The translations under genes were made by a program, and so were the position numbers. Source: JALZDI01 sp965653225 (lineage in GTDB: Bacteria; Actinomycetota; Actinomycetes; Propionibacteriales; Nocardioidaceae). Taken from it: 15,920 bases of DNA. The stretch covers positions 1 through 15,920 of the forward strand of contig CBFGZI010000092.1 in NCBI GenBank assembly GCA_965653225.1, written 5' to 3'. Shown one piece after another: positions 7,288 to 15,778 of this stretch (its first letter is position 1; each line of letters opens with the position of its first letter). The notes under the pieces are model-generated. The model saw nothing but the letters and a program-made list of their open reading frames with translations, searched no databases and was not told the DNA's origin.

Positions 7288-8157
7288 GTGACCAGTGGCG
7301 GCGTCACCACCTCCGAGCCCGCGCACCGCAGGCGGCCGTGGCTGGGCTCGACCAGCGCGCGGTCGCTGCTGCTGACCGTGCTCGGTGAGTTCGTGCTGCC
7401 GCGTCATGAGCCGGTGTGGACCGGGGCGTTCCTGGCCGCGCAGCGCGCGCTCGGCGTCGAGGAGAAAGCCGCCCGCCAGGCGCTGGCGCGCTCCTCCACC
7501 GAGGGACTGCTGCGCGCGGACCGGGTCGGCCGTCGCACGCGCTGGCACCTCACACCCGGCGGCGAGCAGCTGCTCGAGGAGGGCACCGAGCGGATCTACA
7601 CGTTCATGCGCCACCAGCGCCGCTGGGACGGCCGCTGGCTGGTGCTGGCGGTCACCGTGCCCGAGACGCAGCGGCAGCTGCGGCACAAGCTGCGCACCCG
7701 GCTGACCTGGGCGGGCATGGGCTCGCCCGCGCCCGGCCTGTGGGTGGTTCCCGACGCCGGACGAGCCGACGAGGTCGCCGCGATCGTGCACGAGCTCGGG
7801 ATCGAGCACAGCACGATGTCGTGGACGGGCCCCTCGGCCGGCATCGGCGACCCGCAGGACGTGGTGTCCGAGGCGTGGCGGCTGGCCCAGATCGAGGCGG
7901 CCTACGACGCGTTCACGCAGGAGTTCTCCAGCTGGCCGGTCGACAGCCAGGAGGAGGCGTTCATCGCGCAGGTACGCCTGGTGCACGCCTGGCGGCAGTT
8001 CCCGGCCCTCGACCCCGCGCTGCCGGCCGAGCTGCTCGACCACGACTGGCCGGGCCCCGACGCCGCCACGCTGTTCCACCGCTGCCACGAACGCTGGCAC
8101 CGGCGTGCACAGGCGCACTGGCAGCGCCTGTGCACCAGCGCCGACGACCGCCTGTAG
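7288..8157 (+). CDS. PaaX-family transcriptional regulator
   Basis: The 289-residue protein has the PaaX layout. The N-terminal winged helix-turn-helix (about 23-90) contains SLLLTVLGEF and QALARSSTEGLL. A central domain opens with RWDGRWLVLAVTVPE (112-126) and includes WAGMGSPAPGLWVVP (141-155). A C-terminal helical domain spans about 200-285. PaaX represses phenylacetate catabolism and is released by phenylacetyl-CoA. Lying between boxB and boxC, this homologue most likely responds to benzoyl-CoA or a later CoA ester; that ligand is inference. The GTG start at 7288 has GGAAGGA ten bases upstream. The gene is divergent from boxC and ends three bases before the boxB stop. A 12-base imperfect palindrome, CCGACATATCGG (7262-7273), lies just before its ribosome site. 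Its CGACATATC also occurs upstream of boxB. Confidence 0.93.
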   Translation: MTSGGVTTSEPAHRRRPWLGSTSARSLLLTVLGEFVLPRHEPVWTGAFLAAQRALGVEEKAARQALARSSTEGLLRADRVGRRTRWHLTPGGEQLLEEGTERIYTFMRHQRRWDGRWLVLAVTVPETQRQLRHKLRTRLTWAGMGSPAPGLWVVPDAGRADEVAAIVHELGIEHSTMSWTGPSAGIGDPQDVVSEAWRLAQIEAAYDAFTQEFSSWPVDSQEEAFIAQVRLVHAWRQFPALDPALPAELLDHDWPGPDAATLFHRCHERWHRRAQAHWQRLCTSADDRL

Positions 8158-8160
8158 CGG

Positions 8161-9639
<1,479 letters not shown>

Positions 9640-9681
9640 CCGCTTCGCCCTTCTGTGCGAGGTTCGTCTCCGGCGAACTCT

Positions 9682-9725
9682 TCGACATATCCCTGTCGTC
9701 TCGTCATCAGAATGTAGCATGTCGA
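9682..9725 (-). promoter_or_regulatory. boxB upstream regulatory region
   Basis: Two features mark this stretch. Positions 9701-9720 repeat the element found upstream of boxC (16 of 20 identical). A perfect 7-base inverted repeat, TCGACAT at 9682-9688 and ATGTCGA at 9719-9725, brackets it with 30 bases between. On the minus strand the shared element ends in TGACGA, where the boxC promoter has its -35. No clear -10 is visible. I infer an operator for the PaaX-type regulator. Confidence 0.45.
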
Positions 9726-9764
9726 GGTCAGCGCGCAACACCATCCGGTTGCAGACATGACGAT

Positions 9765-9817
9765 GCCGACCGCCCCGCAGGCTGGGGAGCAGCGTTTGAG
9801 CCTGCGAAGCGGTCGGC
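9765..9817 (-). terminator. Hairpin terminator after the leftward secreted-protein gene
   Basis: Two 19-base arms, 9765-9783 and 9799-9817, pair with two mismatches around a 15-base loop. The hairpin lies 20 bases after the stop at 9838. No T-run follows, which is common in GC-rich genomes. The right arm (AGCCTGCGAAGCGGTCGGC) is identical to 11107-11125 in the hairpin after the paralogous gene. Confidence 0.7.
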
Positions 9818-9837
9818 AGCCTATGGGCGGCAGTGCG

Positions 9838-10242
9838 TCAGAAGGTCACACTGTTCGCGCAGGTCGCACCGTCGGCGAGACGGACGGCACGGGCGTGGAA
9901 GGTGTCGGCGCCGGCCGCGTTCGGAACCAGCTGGCGGGCGACGAAGGAGCCGCTCAGCCCGCGGGTCGTGAAGACCTGGCGCATGACCCGGGTGCCGTTG
10001 TGGAAGACGACGACCCTCCACTGCTGGCCGACGATGCCGGAGTCGACCTCGAACGCGGCGCCAACCTTGTTCGCGGGCTTGGCGTCGGCCTTGAGCTTGT
10101 AGGTGACGGTGCTTGCGCAGGTACCGCTTGCGATGTTGGCGTTGCCGCCGCCACCGCCGCCCTTGGCGAAGGCGACCGAGGGCGTTACGAGCGTCGCGGC
10201 GACCACTGCGGCGGCAACCGAGGCGCGAATCGTGGTGTTCAT
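9838..10242 (-). CDS. Small secreted protein of unknown function (paralogue A)
   Basis: The 134-residue product has a clear Sec signal peptide: R6, a hydrophobic core (8-20), and a likely cleavage after AFA at residue 26. A glycine-rich stretch (28-33) follows. The mature part, about 108 residues, looks all-beta, with a predicted disulfide between C42 and C128 and the strongly conserved core WRVVVFHNGTRVM...VFTTRGLSGSF (75-100). I do not recognise the family. It is a paralogue of the divergent gene at 10607: about 36 of 57 residues match in the C-terminal half. The ATG at 10242 has AAGGAG eleven bases upstream; a longer reading frame to 10329 would place the signal peptide inside the protein. 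It is probably exported and released or wall-associated. Confidence 0.82.
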   Translation of the reverse strand: MNTTIRASVAAAVVAATLVTPSVAFAKGGGGGGNANIASGTCASTVTYKLKADAKPANKVGAAFEVDSGIVGQQWRVVVFHNGTRVMRQVFTTRGLSGSFVARQLVPNAAGADTFHARAVRLADGATCANSVTF

Positions 10243-10606
10243 GATGTGGCTGTCTCCTTGCGGGTGGACCCGGACTTGTGTGGCTTGACCAAAGGTTGAC
10301 TCCGCAACGGGGCGGCCACAATGCGACAACGGTCCTGAGACTGGTCCCGGTACCGGGTCCCGACCGCGGATGGCAGGCCGGTCCCCGCGGGTGGCAAACC
10401 ATGCGCAGCCTCCCCGTTATCGGACATACCGGCAGGCAGCCCCTGACCGAGACCCCCTCTCGCCGGGCGCGCATGCCCCACCTCGTCCAGGTGCGACCGG
10501 GACTGTCCCGGGACGGTCGTCTCGTTGTGACCCGGACCAACCCGCCGGGAAAGTGAGAGACGTGACCCCGAAGAGGGGGTCGAGGGCCACAAAGGAGATC
10601 ACCACG
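10243..10606. promoter_or_regulatory. Divergent intergenic region of the secreted paralogues
   Basis: These 364 bases separate the two divergent secreted-protein genes and must hold both promoters. I see both ribosome sites, and a short hairpin (GACCCC 10564-10569 with GGGGTC 10576-10581) in the leader of the rightward gene, 10 bases before its AAAGGAG. No convincing -35/-10 pair or extra gene is visible. Open frames running through it have no ribosome site and only extend the neighbouring genes. Confidence 0.55.
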
Positions 10607-10996
10607 ATGAACACCACCAAGCTCGCCTCGGTCGCGGCGGCCGCCATCCTCGCGGCGGTGTCCGTCCCGGCAGCCGCCCAGGCCGGCGGCGTCGACCCGA
10701 CCATCAACACCGGCGCCTGCAGCGGCGGCGCCACCTGGACGATGAAGGTCAAGCCGCAGAACGGCGCCATCCAGGTCGAGTACGAAGTCGACGCCAGCAA
10801 GGCCGGTCAGGCCTGGCGCGTCAACATGTTCCACAACGGCGGTCGCGTCATGAGCGACGTCTTCACCACCCGGGGCCTGAGCGGCTCGTTCACGATCCGC
10901 ACCGTGCAGCCCAACCGCGCCGGGCGCGACCGGATCAGCGGACACGCCACCCGCCTCGGTGACGGTCAGACGTGCATGGGAGGCGCTGGCTTCTGA
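10607..10996 (+). CDS. Small secreted protein of unknown function (paralogue B)
   Basis: The 129-residue product has a Sec signal peptide (K5, hydrophobic 6-24) with likely cleavage after AQA at residue 26. The mature protein of about 103 residues is predicted all-beta, with C38 and C123 probably forming a disulfide. The core WRVNMFHNGGRVM...VFTTRGLSGSF (70-95) and the ending RLGDGQTC align with paralogue A. Even the leader peptides match (MNTT..ASVAAA), so the two arose by a fairly recent duplication. It lacks the glycine run of paralogue A. The ATG at 10607 has AAAGGAG nine bases upstream. Function and family are unknown to me. No enzyme motif is seen, so a structural, adhesive or binding role is possible. 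Confidence 0.82.
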   Translation: MNTTKLASVAAAAILAAVSVPAAAQAGGVDPTINTGACSGGATWTMKVKPQNGAIQVEYEVDASKAGQAWRVNMFHNGGRVMSDVFTTRGLSGSFTIRTVQPNRAGRDRISGHATRLGDGQTCMGGAGF

Positions 10997-11071
10997 CGCA
11001 CCCACAGTCGGGCGGGCGGTGAGGTACCCCACGCCGAACCGCCGCCCCGTCCTCCTCGAGAGGGCACCACG

Positions 11072-11126
11072 GGCCGACCGCTTCGCTGACTTATCAGCTG
11101 CCCCCCAGCCTGCGAAGCGGTCGGCC
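11072..11126 (+). terminator. Hairpin terminator after the rightward secreted-protein gene
   Basis: Two perfect 15-base arms, 11072-11086 and 11112-11126, flank a 25-base loop that itself contains a CTGA/TCAG pair. The hairpin lies 75 bases after the stop at 10996 and 47 bases beyond the end of the convergent thioredoxin gene, so it could serve both. The right arm shares 19 identical bases with the hairpin after paralogue A. Confidence 0.7.
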
Positions 11127-11173
11127 TCGTCGTGTGCCGGGAAGTGTGTCCCGCGAAGGCGGGCGGTCGTGCG

Positions 11174-11566
11174 TCAGCTCTGCTCGCCCGGCGCCTGGTC
11201 CTGTTCCTGGGCGGCGGCGGAGATCTTCGCCCGGACCTCGTCCATGTCCAGGTCGCGTACGGCGGTGACCAGCTCCTCCAGCGACTCCGACGGGAGCGCG
11301 CCGGCCTGGTTGAACACCAGGATGCCGTCGCGGAAGGCCATCAGCGTCGGGATGGAGCGGATCTGAGCCTCCATGGCCAGCTGCTGCTCGGCCTCGGTGT
11401 CTACCTTGGCGAACACGACGTCCTCGTGCTTGTCCGACGCGGCCTCGAAGACCGGCGCGAACATCTTGCACGGCCCGCACCAGTCCGCCCAGAAGTCCAC
11501 CAGGACGATCTCGTTGTCGGTGACGGTCTTCTCGAAGTTCTGTGCGGTGGCGGTCACGGTGGCCAT
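11174..11566 (-). CDS. trxA: Thioredoxin
   Basis: The 130-residue thioredoxin-fold protein has the canonical active site WCGPC (C30, C33) after VLVDFWADW, and the cis-proline loop SIPTLM. It should be a cytoplasmic protein-disulfide reductase, as no signal peptide is visible. Beyond the usual ~108 residues it carries a charged helical tail of about 20 residues (DMDEVRAKISAAAQEQDQ). The ATG at 11566 has AAGGAGGGG upstream; extending the frame to 12139 would run across the divergent hydrolase gene. It is a single gene, divergent from the alpha/beta hydrolase, and no thioredoxin reductase lies beside it. The reductase at 2643-3653 lacks the CxxC needed to be its partner. Confidence 0.93.
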   Translation of the reverse strand: MATVTATAQNFEKTVTDNEIVLVDFWADWCGPCKMFAPVFEAASDKHEDVVFAKVDTEAEQQLAMEAQIRSIPTLMAFRDGILVFNQAGALPSESLEELVTAVRDLDMDEVRAKISAAAQEQDQAPGEQS

Positions 11567-11670
11567 CCAGGCCCCTCCTTCGTGTGCGCTGGCAGTCACG
11601 GCATACGCCTCACTCAGCGTCACCGGCCAGCCCGATATTCCCCGAGTGCTGCCCGTGGTGCAATGTCGCG

Positions 11671-12444
11671 GTGACCCGACCACGCCTGGACATCGTCGCC
11701 GGCCCCGCCGATGCGCGCGACCTCGTGGTGGTCGCGCACGGTGGCCAGGAGCACTCGCTGGAGGAGCCGCACGACTGGCGGCACGCGCTGCTGCGCATGT
11801 GGCCGCTGGCGCAGGCGGCGCACCGGGCCGCGCCGGGGGCGCAGGTGGCGCTGATGCGCTACCGCTACCGCGGCTGGAACGGCGCCGAGGCGCACGCGGC
11901 GGCCGACGTACGGCGTGTGCTGGACGCGGTGCCGGAGCGGGTCGAACGGGTCGTGCTCGTCGGCCACTCGATGGGCGGACGGGCGGTGGTGTCGGTCCTG
12001 GCCGGCGACGGCTGCCCGCGCGCGGTCGGGGTGCTCGGGCTCGCACCGTGGCTGCCCGTCGACGAGCCGCATCCGCGAGCTCGCCACGACGTCCTGGTGG
12101 TGCTCGCACACGGTGTGCTGGACAGCACGGTCGACCCACGCCTCACCGCGGCGTTCGCCGAACGGGTCCGCCGCGACGGCGTGCCCGTGGCGCTTTTCGA
12201 GGCCGCCGGCGAGGCGCACGCCCTGCTGAACCGGCACGGCGACTGGAACCAGCTGGTGGCCCGGTTCGTGCAGACCAGCCTCGGCATCAGTCCCGACGCG
12301 GAGCTGCTGCGGGCGGTCAGCAGCGACCCCGGCCACGGCGCCGACGCGCTGCCGGCGTGGAGCAGGCGGCGCGGCACGGCGAGCGCGGTCGCGAGCATCG
12401 CGTCCAGCAGGATGCGGCTGCGCCCGGTGGCGGGGTACGGCTAG
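11671..12444 (+). CDS. Alpha/beta-hydrolase fold protein
   Basis: The 257-residue protein has the serine-hydrolase nucleophile elbow LVGHSMGG (96-103, S100), a likely acid at D151 or D155 (HGVLDSTVDP) and a histidine at H183 (GEAHALL). The oxyanion segment VVAHGGQEHS (20-29) is also visible. It is probably an esterase, lipase or acyl hydrolase with unknown substrate. Residues 205-257 form an arginine- and serine-rich tail beyond the catalytic domain. I chose the GTG at 11671 because homology-like sequence begins just after it. No good ribosome site precedes it, so a leaderless message is possible. The stop overlaps the stop of the convergent TetR gene by four bases (CTAG). Confidence 0.8.
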   Translation: MTRPRLDIVAGPADARDLVVVAHGGQEHSLEEPHDWRHALLRMWPLAQAAHRAAPGAQVALMRYRYRGWNGAEAHAAADVRRVLDAVPERVERVVLVGHSMGGRAVVSVLAGDGCPRAVGVLGLAPWLPVDEPHPRARHDVLVVLAHGVLDSTVDPRLTAAFAERVRRDGVPVALFEAAGEAHALLNRHGDWNQLVARFVQTSLGISPDAELLRAVSSDPGHGADALPAWSRRRGTASAVASIASSRMRLRPVAGYG

Positions 12445-13115
12445 CGGGGCCTCCAGCCGGAGATCCCGACCACGATCACCCGCAGCTGCTTGTTGGCGTT
12501 ACGCACGATCCGCTGCTCCTCCTCCACGTCGTGCTCGGGCACGGTGAGCAGCAGCTCGGCCGTGGACACCATGGCGTTGACGATCAGGTCGGACAGCATG
12601 TTCAGGTCGTCGCGGCTCCAGGTCCGCAGGTTCGGCAGCACCGCCAGGTCGGTCGCGAGCTCGCGGGAGAACAGCTCCAGCTCGCGCCGGATCGCCCGTC
12701 GCACCGGCCCGTGCCCGCCGAAGCGCTCCCTGGCGATGAACGAGAAGTGCGCGCGGTTGGCGTGCACGTGGTCGACCAGCACCTGCACCGACCGCCGGAT
12801 CACGCTGTCGTAGGCGCCCATGTCCTCGCGGGCGGAGCGGATCATCTGCCGAAGGGTGGAGAACGACTCGTCGACCAGGGTGAGCCCGAGCTCGTCGAGC
12901 GAGGAGAAGTGCCGGTAGAACGCGGTCGGGACGATGCCGACCTCACGGGTGACCTGACGCAGGCTGACCTGGCCGAAGCCTTCCTCCTCCTGCAGCCGCA
13001 GCGCGGCGTCGAGGATCGCCTGCCGGGTGCGCTCCTTGCGCTCCCGCCGGGTCTGGGTGATCGGTGTCGCCTCCACTGCGACGAGCCTAGCCAGCGGCTC
13101 GGTGGGTGAGGTCAC
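12441..13115 (-). CDS. FabR/DesT-like TetR-family regulator of unsaturated fatty acid genes
   Basis: The 224-residue protein has a TetR helix-turn-helix at about 28-75: SLRQVTREVGIVPTAFYRHFSSLDELGL. The stretch from there through LVDESFSTLRQMIRSAR, VIRRSV and ARERFGG closely follows E. coli FabR as I remember it, and is much closer to FabR/DesT than to a generic TetR. FabR and DesT sense the saturated/unsaturated acyl balance and repress desaturation genes. The divergent reductase-desaturase pair with a matching palindrome fits such a role. The start is uncertain: the GTG at 13115 has no clear ribosome site, and a second GTG at 13076 would still leave the whole DNA-binding domain. A leaderless message is possible. 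Confidence 0.85.
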   Translation of the reverse strand: MTSPTEPLARLVAVEATPITQTRRERKERTRQAILDAALRLQEEEGFGQVSLRQVTREVGIVPTAFYRHFSSLDELGLTLVDESFSTLRQMIRSAREDMGAYDSVIRRSVQVLVDHVHANRAHFSFIARERFGGHGPVRRAIRRELELFSRELATDLAVLPNLRTWSRDDLNMLSDLIVNAMVSTAELLLTVPEHDVEEEQRIVRNANKQLRVIVVGISGWRPR

Positions 13116-13127
13116 ACGGCGAACGCC

Positions 13128-13156
13128 TTGACCATACCCCCGGTATGTCGTCTAAC
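13128..13156 (+). promoter_or_regulatory. Predicted promoter of the reductase-desaturase operon
   Basis: TTGACC (13128-13133) is followed after 17 bases by TCTAAC (13151-13156), a plausible -35/-10 pair that would start transcription near 13163. A perfect 6-base inverted repeat, CATACC/GGTATG (13133-13147), occupies the spacer, so a second regulator could bind there. Confidence 0.5.
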
Positions 13157-13158
13157 GT

Positions 13159-13182
13159 TTGAGTGTACGCATGTTCACTCAA
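13159..13182. promoter_or_regulatory. Palindromic operator, likely FabR/DesT-type
   Basis: This 24-base imperfect palindrome pairs at nine of the ten outer positions around a GCAT centre. Its core, AGTGTACGCATGTTCACT (13162-13179), resembles the FabR/DesT operators I recall (AGYG-AC..TGTTCRCT pattern). It overlaps the predicted transcription start and ends eight bases before the GGAGG of the reductase gene, so binding should repress that operon and possibly the divergent regulator. Confidence 0.72.
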
Positions 13183-13200
13183 TTGTCTTCGGAGGTCGGC

Positions 13201-14283
13201 ATGGGACTCGGACGAGCACTGCTGTCGTCGCCCGTCGTCGACGCGCTGACCACCCCGCACGGGGTCGACCGCTATCTCGAGCTGGTCAACCCGATGTGGG
13301 CGGTGCGCGAGATCCGCGCCCGGGTCGAGAACGTCCACCGCGAGGGTCCGGGCGTGGCCACGCTGACCCTGCTGCCGACCGGCAGCTGGACCGGCGCGCT
13401 CGCCGGGCAGCACGTGCAGGTCGGCGTGGTGGTCGACGGGGCCCGTCGTACCCGCTGCTTCTCGCTGTCCGGATCGCAGCACCGCGGGGACGGCCGCATC
13501 TCCATCACGGTCAAGGCGCACGAGGACGGCTACGTCTCCCGCTACCTGACCGAGCGGATGCCGGTCGGGACGGTCGTGCACCTCTCCCCCGCCGAGGGCG
13601 AGTTCACGCTGCCGCAGCCGCGGCCCGATCGGGTGCTGATGGTCAGCGCCGGCAGCGGCATCACACCGGTGATGTCGATGCTGCGCACGCTGCGCGACGA
13701 GAACCACCGGGGCAGCGTGACATTCCTGCACTACGCGCGCACTCCCGAGGACGCGATCTTCGCCGCGGAGCTGGCCGAGATCGCGGCCGAGTGCGAGTTC
13801 GCCGACGTTGTCACCGTGCACACCCGCGCCGGAGGCGGATCCCTTACCGGGCGGTTCGACGTGGGGCATCTCCGTGCGGTCGCACCCGACTACGCGGAGA
13901 TCCCCACGTACGTGTGCGGTCCCGCGGGGCTGGTCGAGCGCGTGCAGCAGGTGTACGAGGATGCCGGCGCCGCCGATCGGCTGCACGTGGAGTACTTCAA
14001 GACACCGGTCATCGCCGCCGACCCCTCGGCCGGCGGGACCGTCGAGTTCCGCCGGACGCGCATGACCGCCGCCAACGACGGCCGGACGCTGCTCGAGCAG
14101 GCCGAGGCGGCGGGGCTCACCCCGAAGTACGGGTGCCGGATGGGCATCTGCAAGAGCTGCACCACCCGCAAGAGCGAGGGCACCGTGCGCAACGTGGTCA
14201 CCGGCGACGAGTCGACGCTGCCCGACGAGGACATCCAGATCTGCGTGAGCGCCCCCGTGGGCAGCTGCGCACTCCAGCTCTGA
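13201..14283 (+). CDS. Ferredoxin reductase with fused plant-type [2Fe-2S] domain (desaturase electron donor)
   Basis: The 360-residue three-domain oxidoreductase starts with an FAD-binding barrel (about 35-135) with RCFSLSGS (85-92). A NAD(P)-binding domain follows, with GSGITPVMSM (151-160) and YVCGPAGLVERV (237-248). The C-terminal plant-type [2Fe-2S] ferredoxin has C312, C317, C320 and C348 (C-x4-C-x2-C-x27-C). It passes electrons from NAD(P)H to a membrane oxygenase, most likely the desaturase encoded 62 bases downstream. The pairing parallels mycobacterial Rv3230c/DesA3 and Pseudomonas DesC/DesB. The ATG at 13201 has GGAGG five bases upstream; earlier in-frame starts at 13159 and 13171 lie inside the operator. 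It probably does not serve BoxB, which has its own candidate donors. Confidence 0.92.
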   Translation: MGLGRALLSSPVVDALTTPHGVDRYLELVNPMWAVREIRARVENVHREGPGVATLTLLPTGSWTGALAGQHVQVGVVVDGARRTRCFSLSGSQHRGDGRISITVKAHEDGYVSRYLTERMPVGTVVHLSPAEGEFTLPQPRPDRVLMVSAGSGITPVMSMLRTLRDENHRGSVTFLHYARTPEDAIFAAELAEIAAECEFADVVTVHTRAGGGSLTGRFDVGHLRAVAPDYAEIPTYVCGPAGLVERVQQVYEDAGAADRLHVEYFKTPVIAADPSAGGTVEFRRTRMTAANDGRTLLEQAEAAGLTPKYGCRMGICKSCTTRKSEGTVRNVVTGDESTLPDEDIQICVSAPVGSCALQL

Positions 14284-14345
14284 GCACCCTCCCGAACACT
14301 TCCAAACGAGTTTCACCCAGCCGACGTCACTCATAGGAGGACTTC

Positions 14346-15470
14346 ATGGCTACCAACACCCCCAAGCTCACCCCCGAACAGCTCGACGCCTTCGGCGCAG
14401 AGCTCGACGAGATCCGCAAGCGCGTCATGGCCGACCTCGGCGAGGAGGACGCGCGCTACATCTACAACGTGATCAAGGCGCAGCGCGCCTTCGAGACAGC
14501 TGGGCGCGCGCTGCTGTGGTTCGGCTTCCTGCCGCCCGCGTGGGTGGCCGGCGTGGCCGCGCTCTCGGTGTCGAAGATCCTCGACAACATGGAGATCGGC
14601 CACAACGTCATGCACGGCCAGTACGACTGGATGGGCGACCCCGCGCTGCGCTCCGACGAGTTCGAGTGGGACAACGTCTGCCCGTCGGAGCAGTGGAAGT
14701 ACTCGCACAACTACATCCACCACACCTTCACCAACATCCTGGGCAAGGACCGCGACATCGGCTACGGCCTGCTGCGCATCGACCCGGAGCAGGAGTGGAA
14801 CCCCTACTACCTGGGCAACCCGCTCTACGCGCTGGTGCTGATGTTCATCTTCGAGTGGGGCGTGCTGCTGCACGACCTCGAGCTCGACCGCATCATGACC
14901 GGCGAGCGCACCTGGGCCGACACCAAGCACCTGCACCGCGGGATGATCCGCAAGGTCACCCAGCAGGCCCTCAAGGACTACGTGGTGTTCCCGGCGCTGT
15001 CCGGCCCGTTCGCGCCGCTCACCCTGGCCGGCAACGTGTCGGCAAACGTCATCCGCAACGTGTGGGCGTTCGGCATCATCTTCTGCGGCCACTTCCCCTC
15101 CGGCGTCGAGTCCTTCAGCGAGGAGGAGACGCGGGACGAGACCCGTGGCCAGTGGTACTTCCGACAGGTGCTCGGCTCGGCCAACATCACCGGTGGGCGC
15201 CTGTTCCACCTGATGACCGGCAACCTGAGTCACCAGATCGAGCATCATCTCTTCCCCGACATGCCGGCGCGCCGCTACCCGCACATCGCCGCCGAGATCC
15301 GTGACATCTGCGAGCGGTACGGTTTGGGCTACAACACCGGGCCGTTGCGCAAGCAGCTGGGCAGCGTGGCGAAGAAGATCGTGCGGTTCGCGCTACCCGA
15401 CCGCAAGCAGGACCAGCCCGACGGGCCGGTGGACGACCGAGACGACGACACGCCCGTGCTGGCGGCGTGA
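14346..15470 (+). CDS. Membrane fatty acid (acyl-CoA) desaturase
   Basis: The 374-residue integral-membrane diiron desaturase shows three histidine boxes: HNVMH (86-90), HNYIHH (121-126) and QIEHH (297-301). A further histidine is at 249 (GHFPSG). Hydrophobic segments lie around 56-80, 158-176, 212-232 and 238-250. The QxxHH third box, after NLSHQIEHHLFPDMPARRYP, is shared with linoleoyl-CoA-type and front-end desaturases, and with DesA3-like stearoyl-CoA desaturases. The product is probably a monounsaturated acyl chain, but regiospecificity cannot be read. The hydrophilic C-terminal tail (350-374) is acidic. The ATG at 14346 has AGGAGG five bases upstream. It follows the reductase gene and is presumably under the same FabR/DesT-like control. 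Confidence 0.92.
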   Translation: MATNTPKLTPEQLDAFGAELDEIRKRVMADLGEEDARYIYNVIKAQRAFETAGRALLWFGFLPPAWVAGVAALSVSKILDNMEIGHNVMHGQYDWMGDPALRSDEFEWDNVCPSEQWKYSHNYIHHTFTNILGKDRDIGYGLLRIDPEQEWNPYYLGNPLYALVLMFIFEWGVLLHDLELDRIMTGERTWADTKHLHRGMIRKVTQQALKDYVVFPALSGPFAPLTLAGNVSANVIRNVWAFGIIFCGHFPSGVESFSEEETRDETRGQWYFRQVLGSANITGGRLFHLMTGNLSHQIEHHLFPDMPARRYPHIAAEIRDICERYGLGYNTGPLRKQLGSVAKKIVRFALPDRKQDQPDGPVDDRDDDTPVLAA

Positions 15471-15496
15471 CGCCGACCTGACAACAAGACACTCCG

Positions 15497-15706
15497 ATGG
15501 GACCTTCGATGCTGAGCAGGAACGAGATCCGCAAGGACGTGCTGCAGGAGTCGGCGGAGGCGGTGGCGACGACGACCGGTGCGGTCGCCGGCATCGTCAC
15601 CACCGCCGTACGCGACGTGACTCGTGCGATCGGCACGCTGGCTACTGACCTGTTCGAGATTCGTGAGGCGGCGAAGCGGGCTGAGGAGGAGTCGGGCGAG
15701 GGGTGA
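15497..15706 (+). CDS. Small helical protein of unknown function downstream of the desaturase
   Basis: The 69-residue product is alanine-, valine- and threonine-rich in the middle (ESAEAVATTTGAVAGIVTTAVRDVTRAIG, about 18-46) and highly charged at the end (EIREAAKRAEEESGEG). That suggests one long amphipathic helix, possibly membrane-peripheral. It begins 26 bases after the desaturase stop in the same direction, so co-transcription is likely. Neither the ATG at 15497 nor the one at 15509 has a strong ribosome site, and the second would give 65 residues. Codon use is like that of the neighbours. I do not recognise the family. A small accessory or stabilising partner of the desaturase is possible but unproven. 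Confidence 0.6.
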   Translation: MGPSMLSRNEIRKDVLQESAEAVATTTGAVAGIVTTAVRDVTRAIGTLATDLFEIREAAKRAEEESGEG

Positions 15707-15761
15707 TCGCTGCTCTGGTCTCTGGTTGGCCTCTGGCGGGTCTGGGATCTCGGGTCGCGCT

Positions 15762-15776
15762 GGTCTCGGGGAGACC
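15762..15776 (+). terminator. Short hairpin downstream of the desaturase operon
   Basis: GGTCTC, a GGG loop and GAGACC form a perfect 6-base-pair stem 55 bases after the last stop codon, immediately before the right repeat copy. There is no T-run, so the terminator role is tentative. Confidence 0.4.
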
Positions 15777-15778
15777 CT

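Noticed and set aside
11567..12139. N-terminal extension of the thioredoxin
   Set aside because: It runs antisense through the alpha/beta hydrolase gene and is Arg/Pro/Ala-rich. The thioredoxin has its own ribosome site.
13201..14283. BoxA-like reductase for BoxB
   Set aside because: The domain order (FAD, NAD, then C-terminal [2Fe-2S]) differs from BoxA, which has N-terminal [4Fe-4S] ferredoxin motifs. It is linked to a desaturase and lies 3.5 kb from boxB on the other strand.
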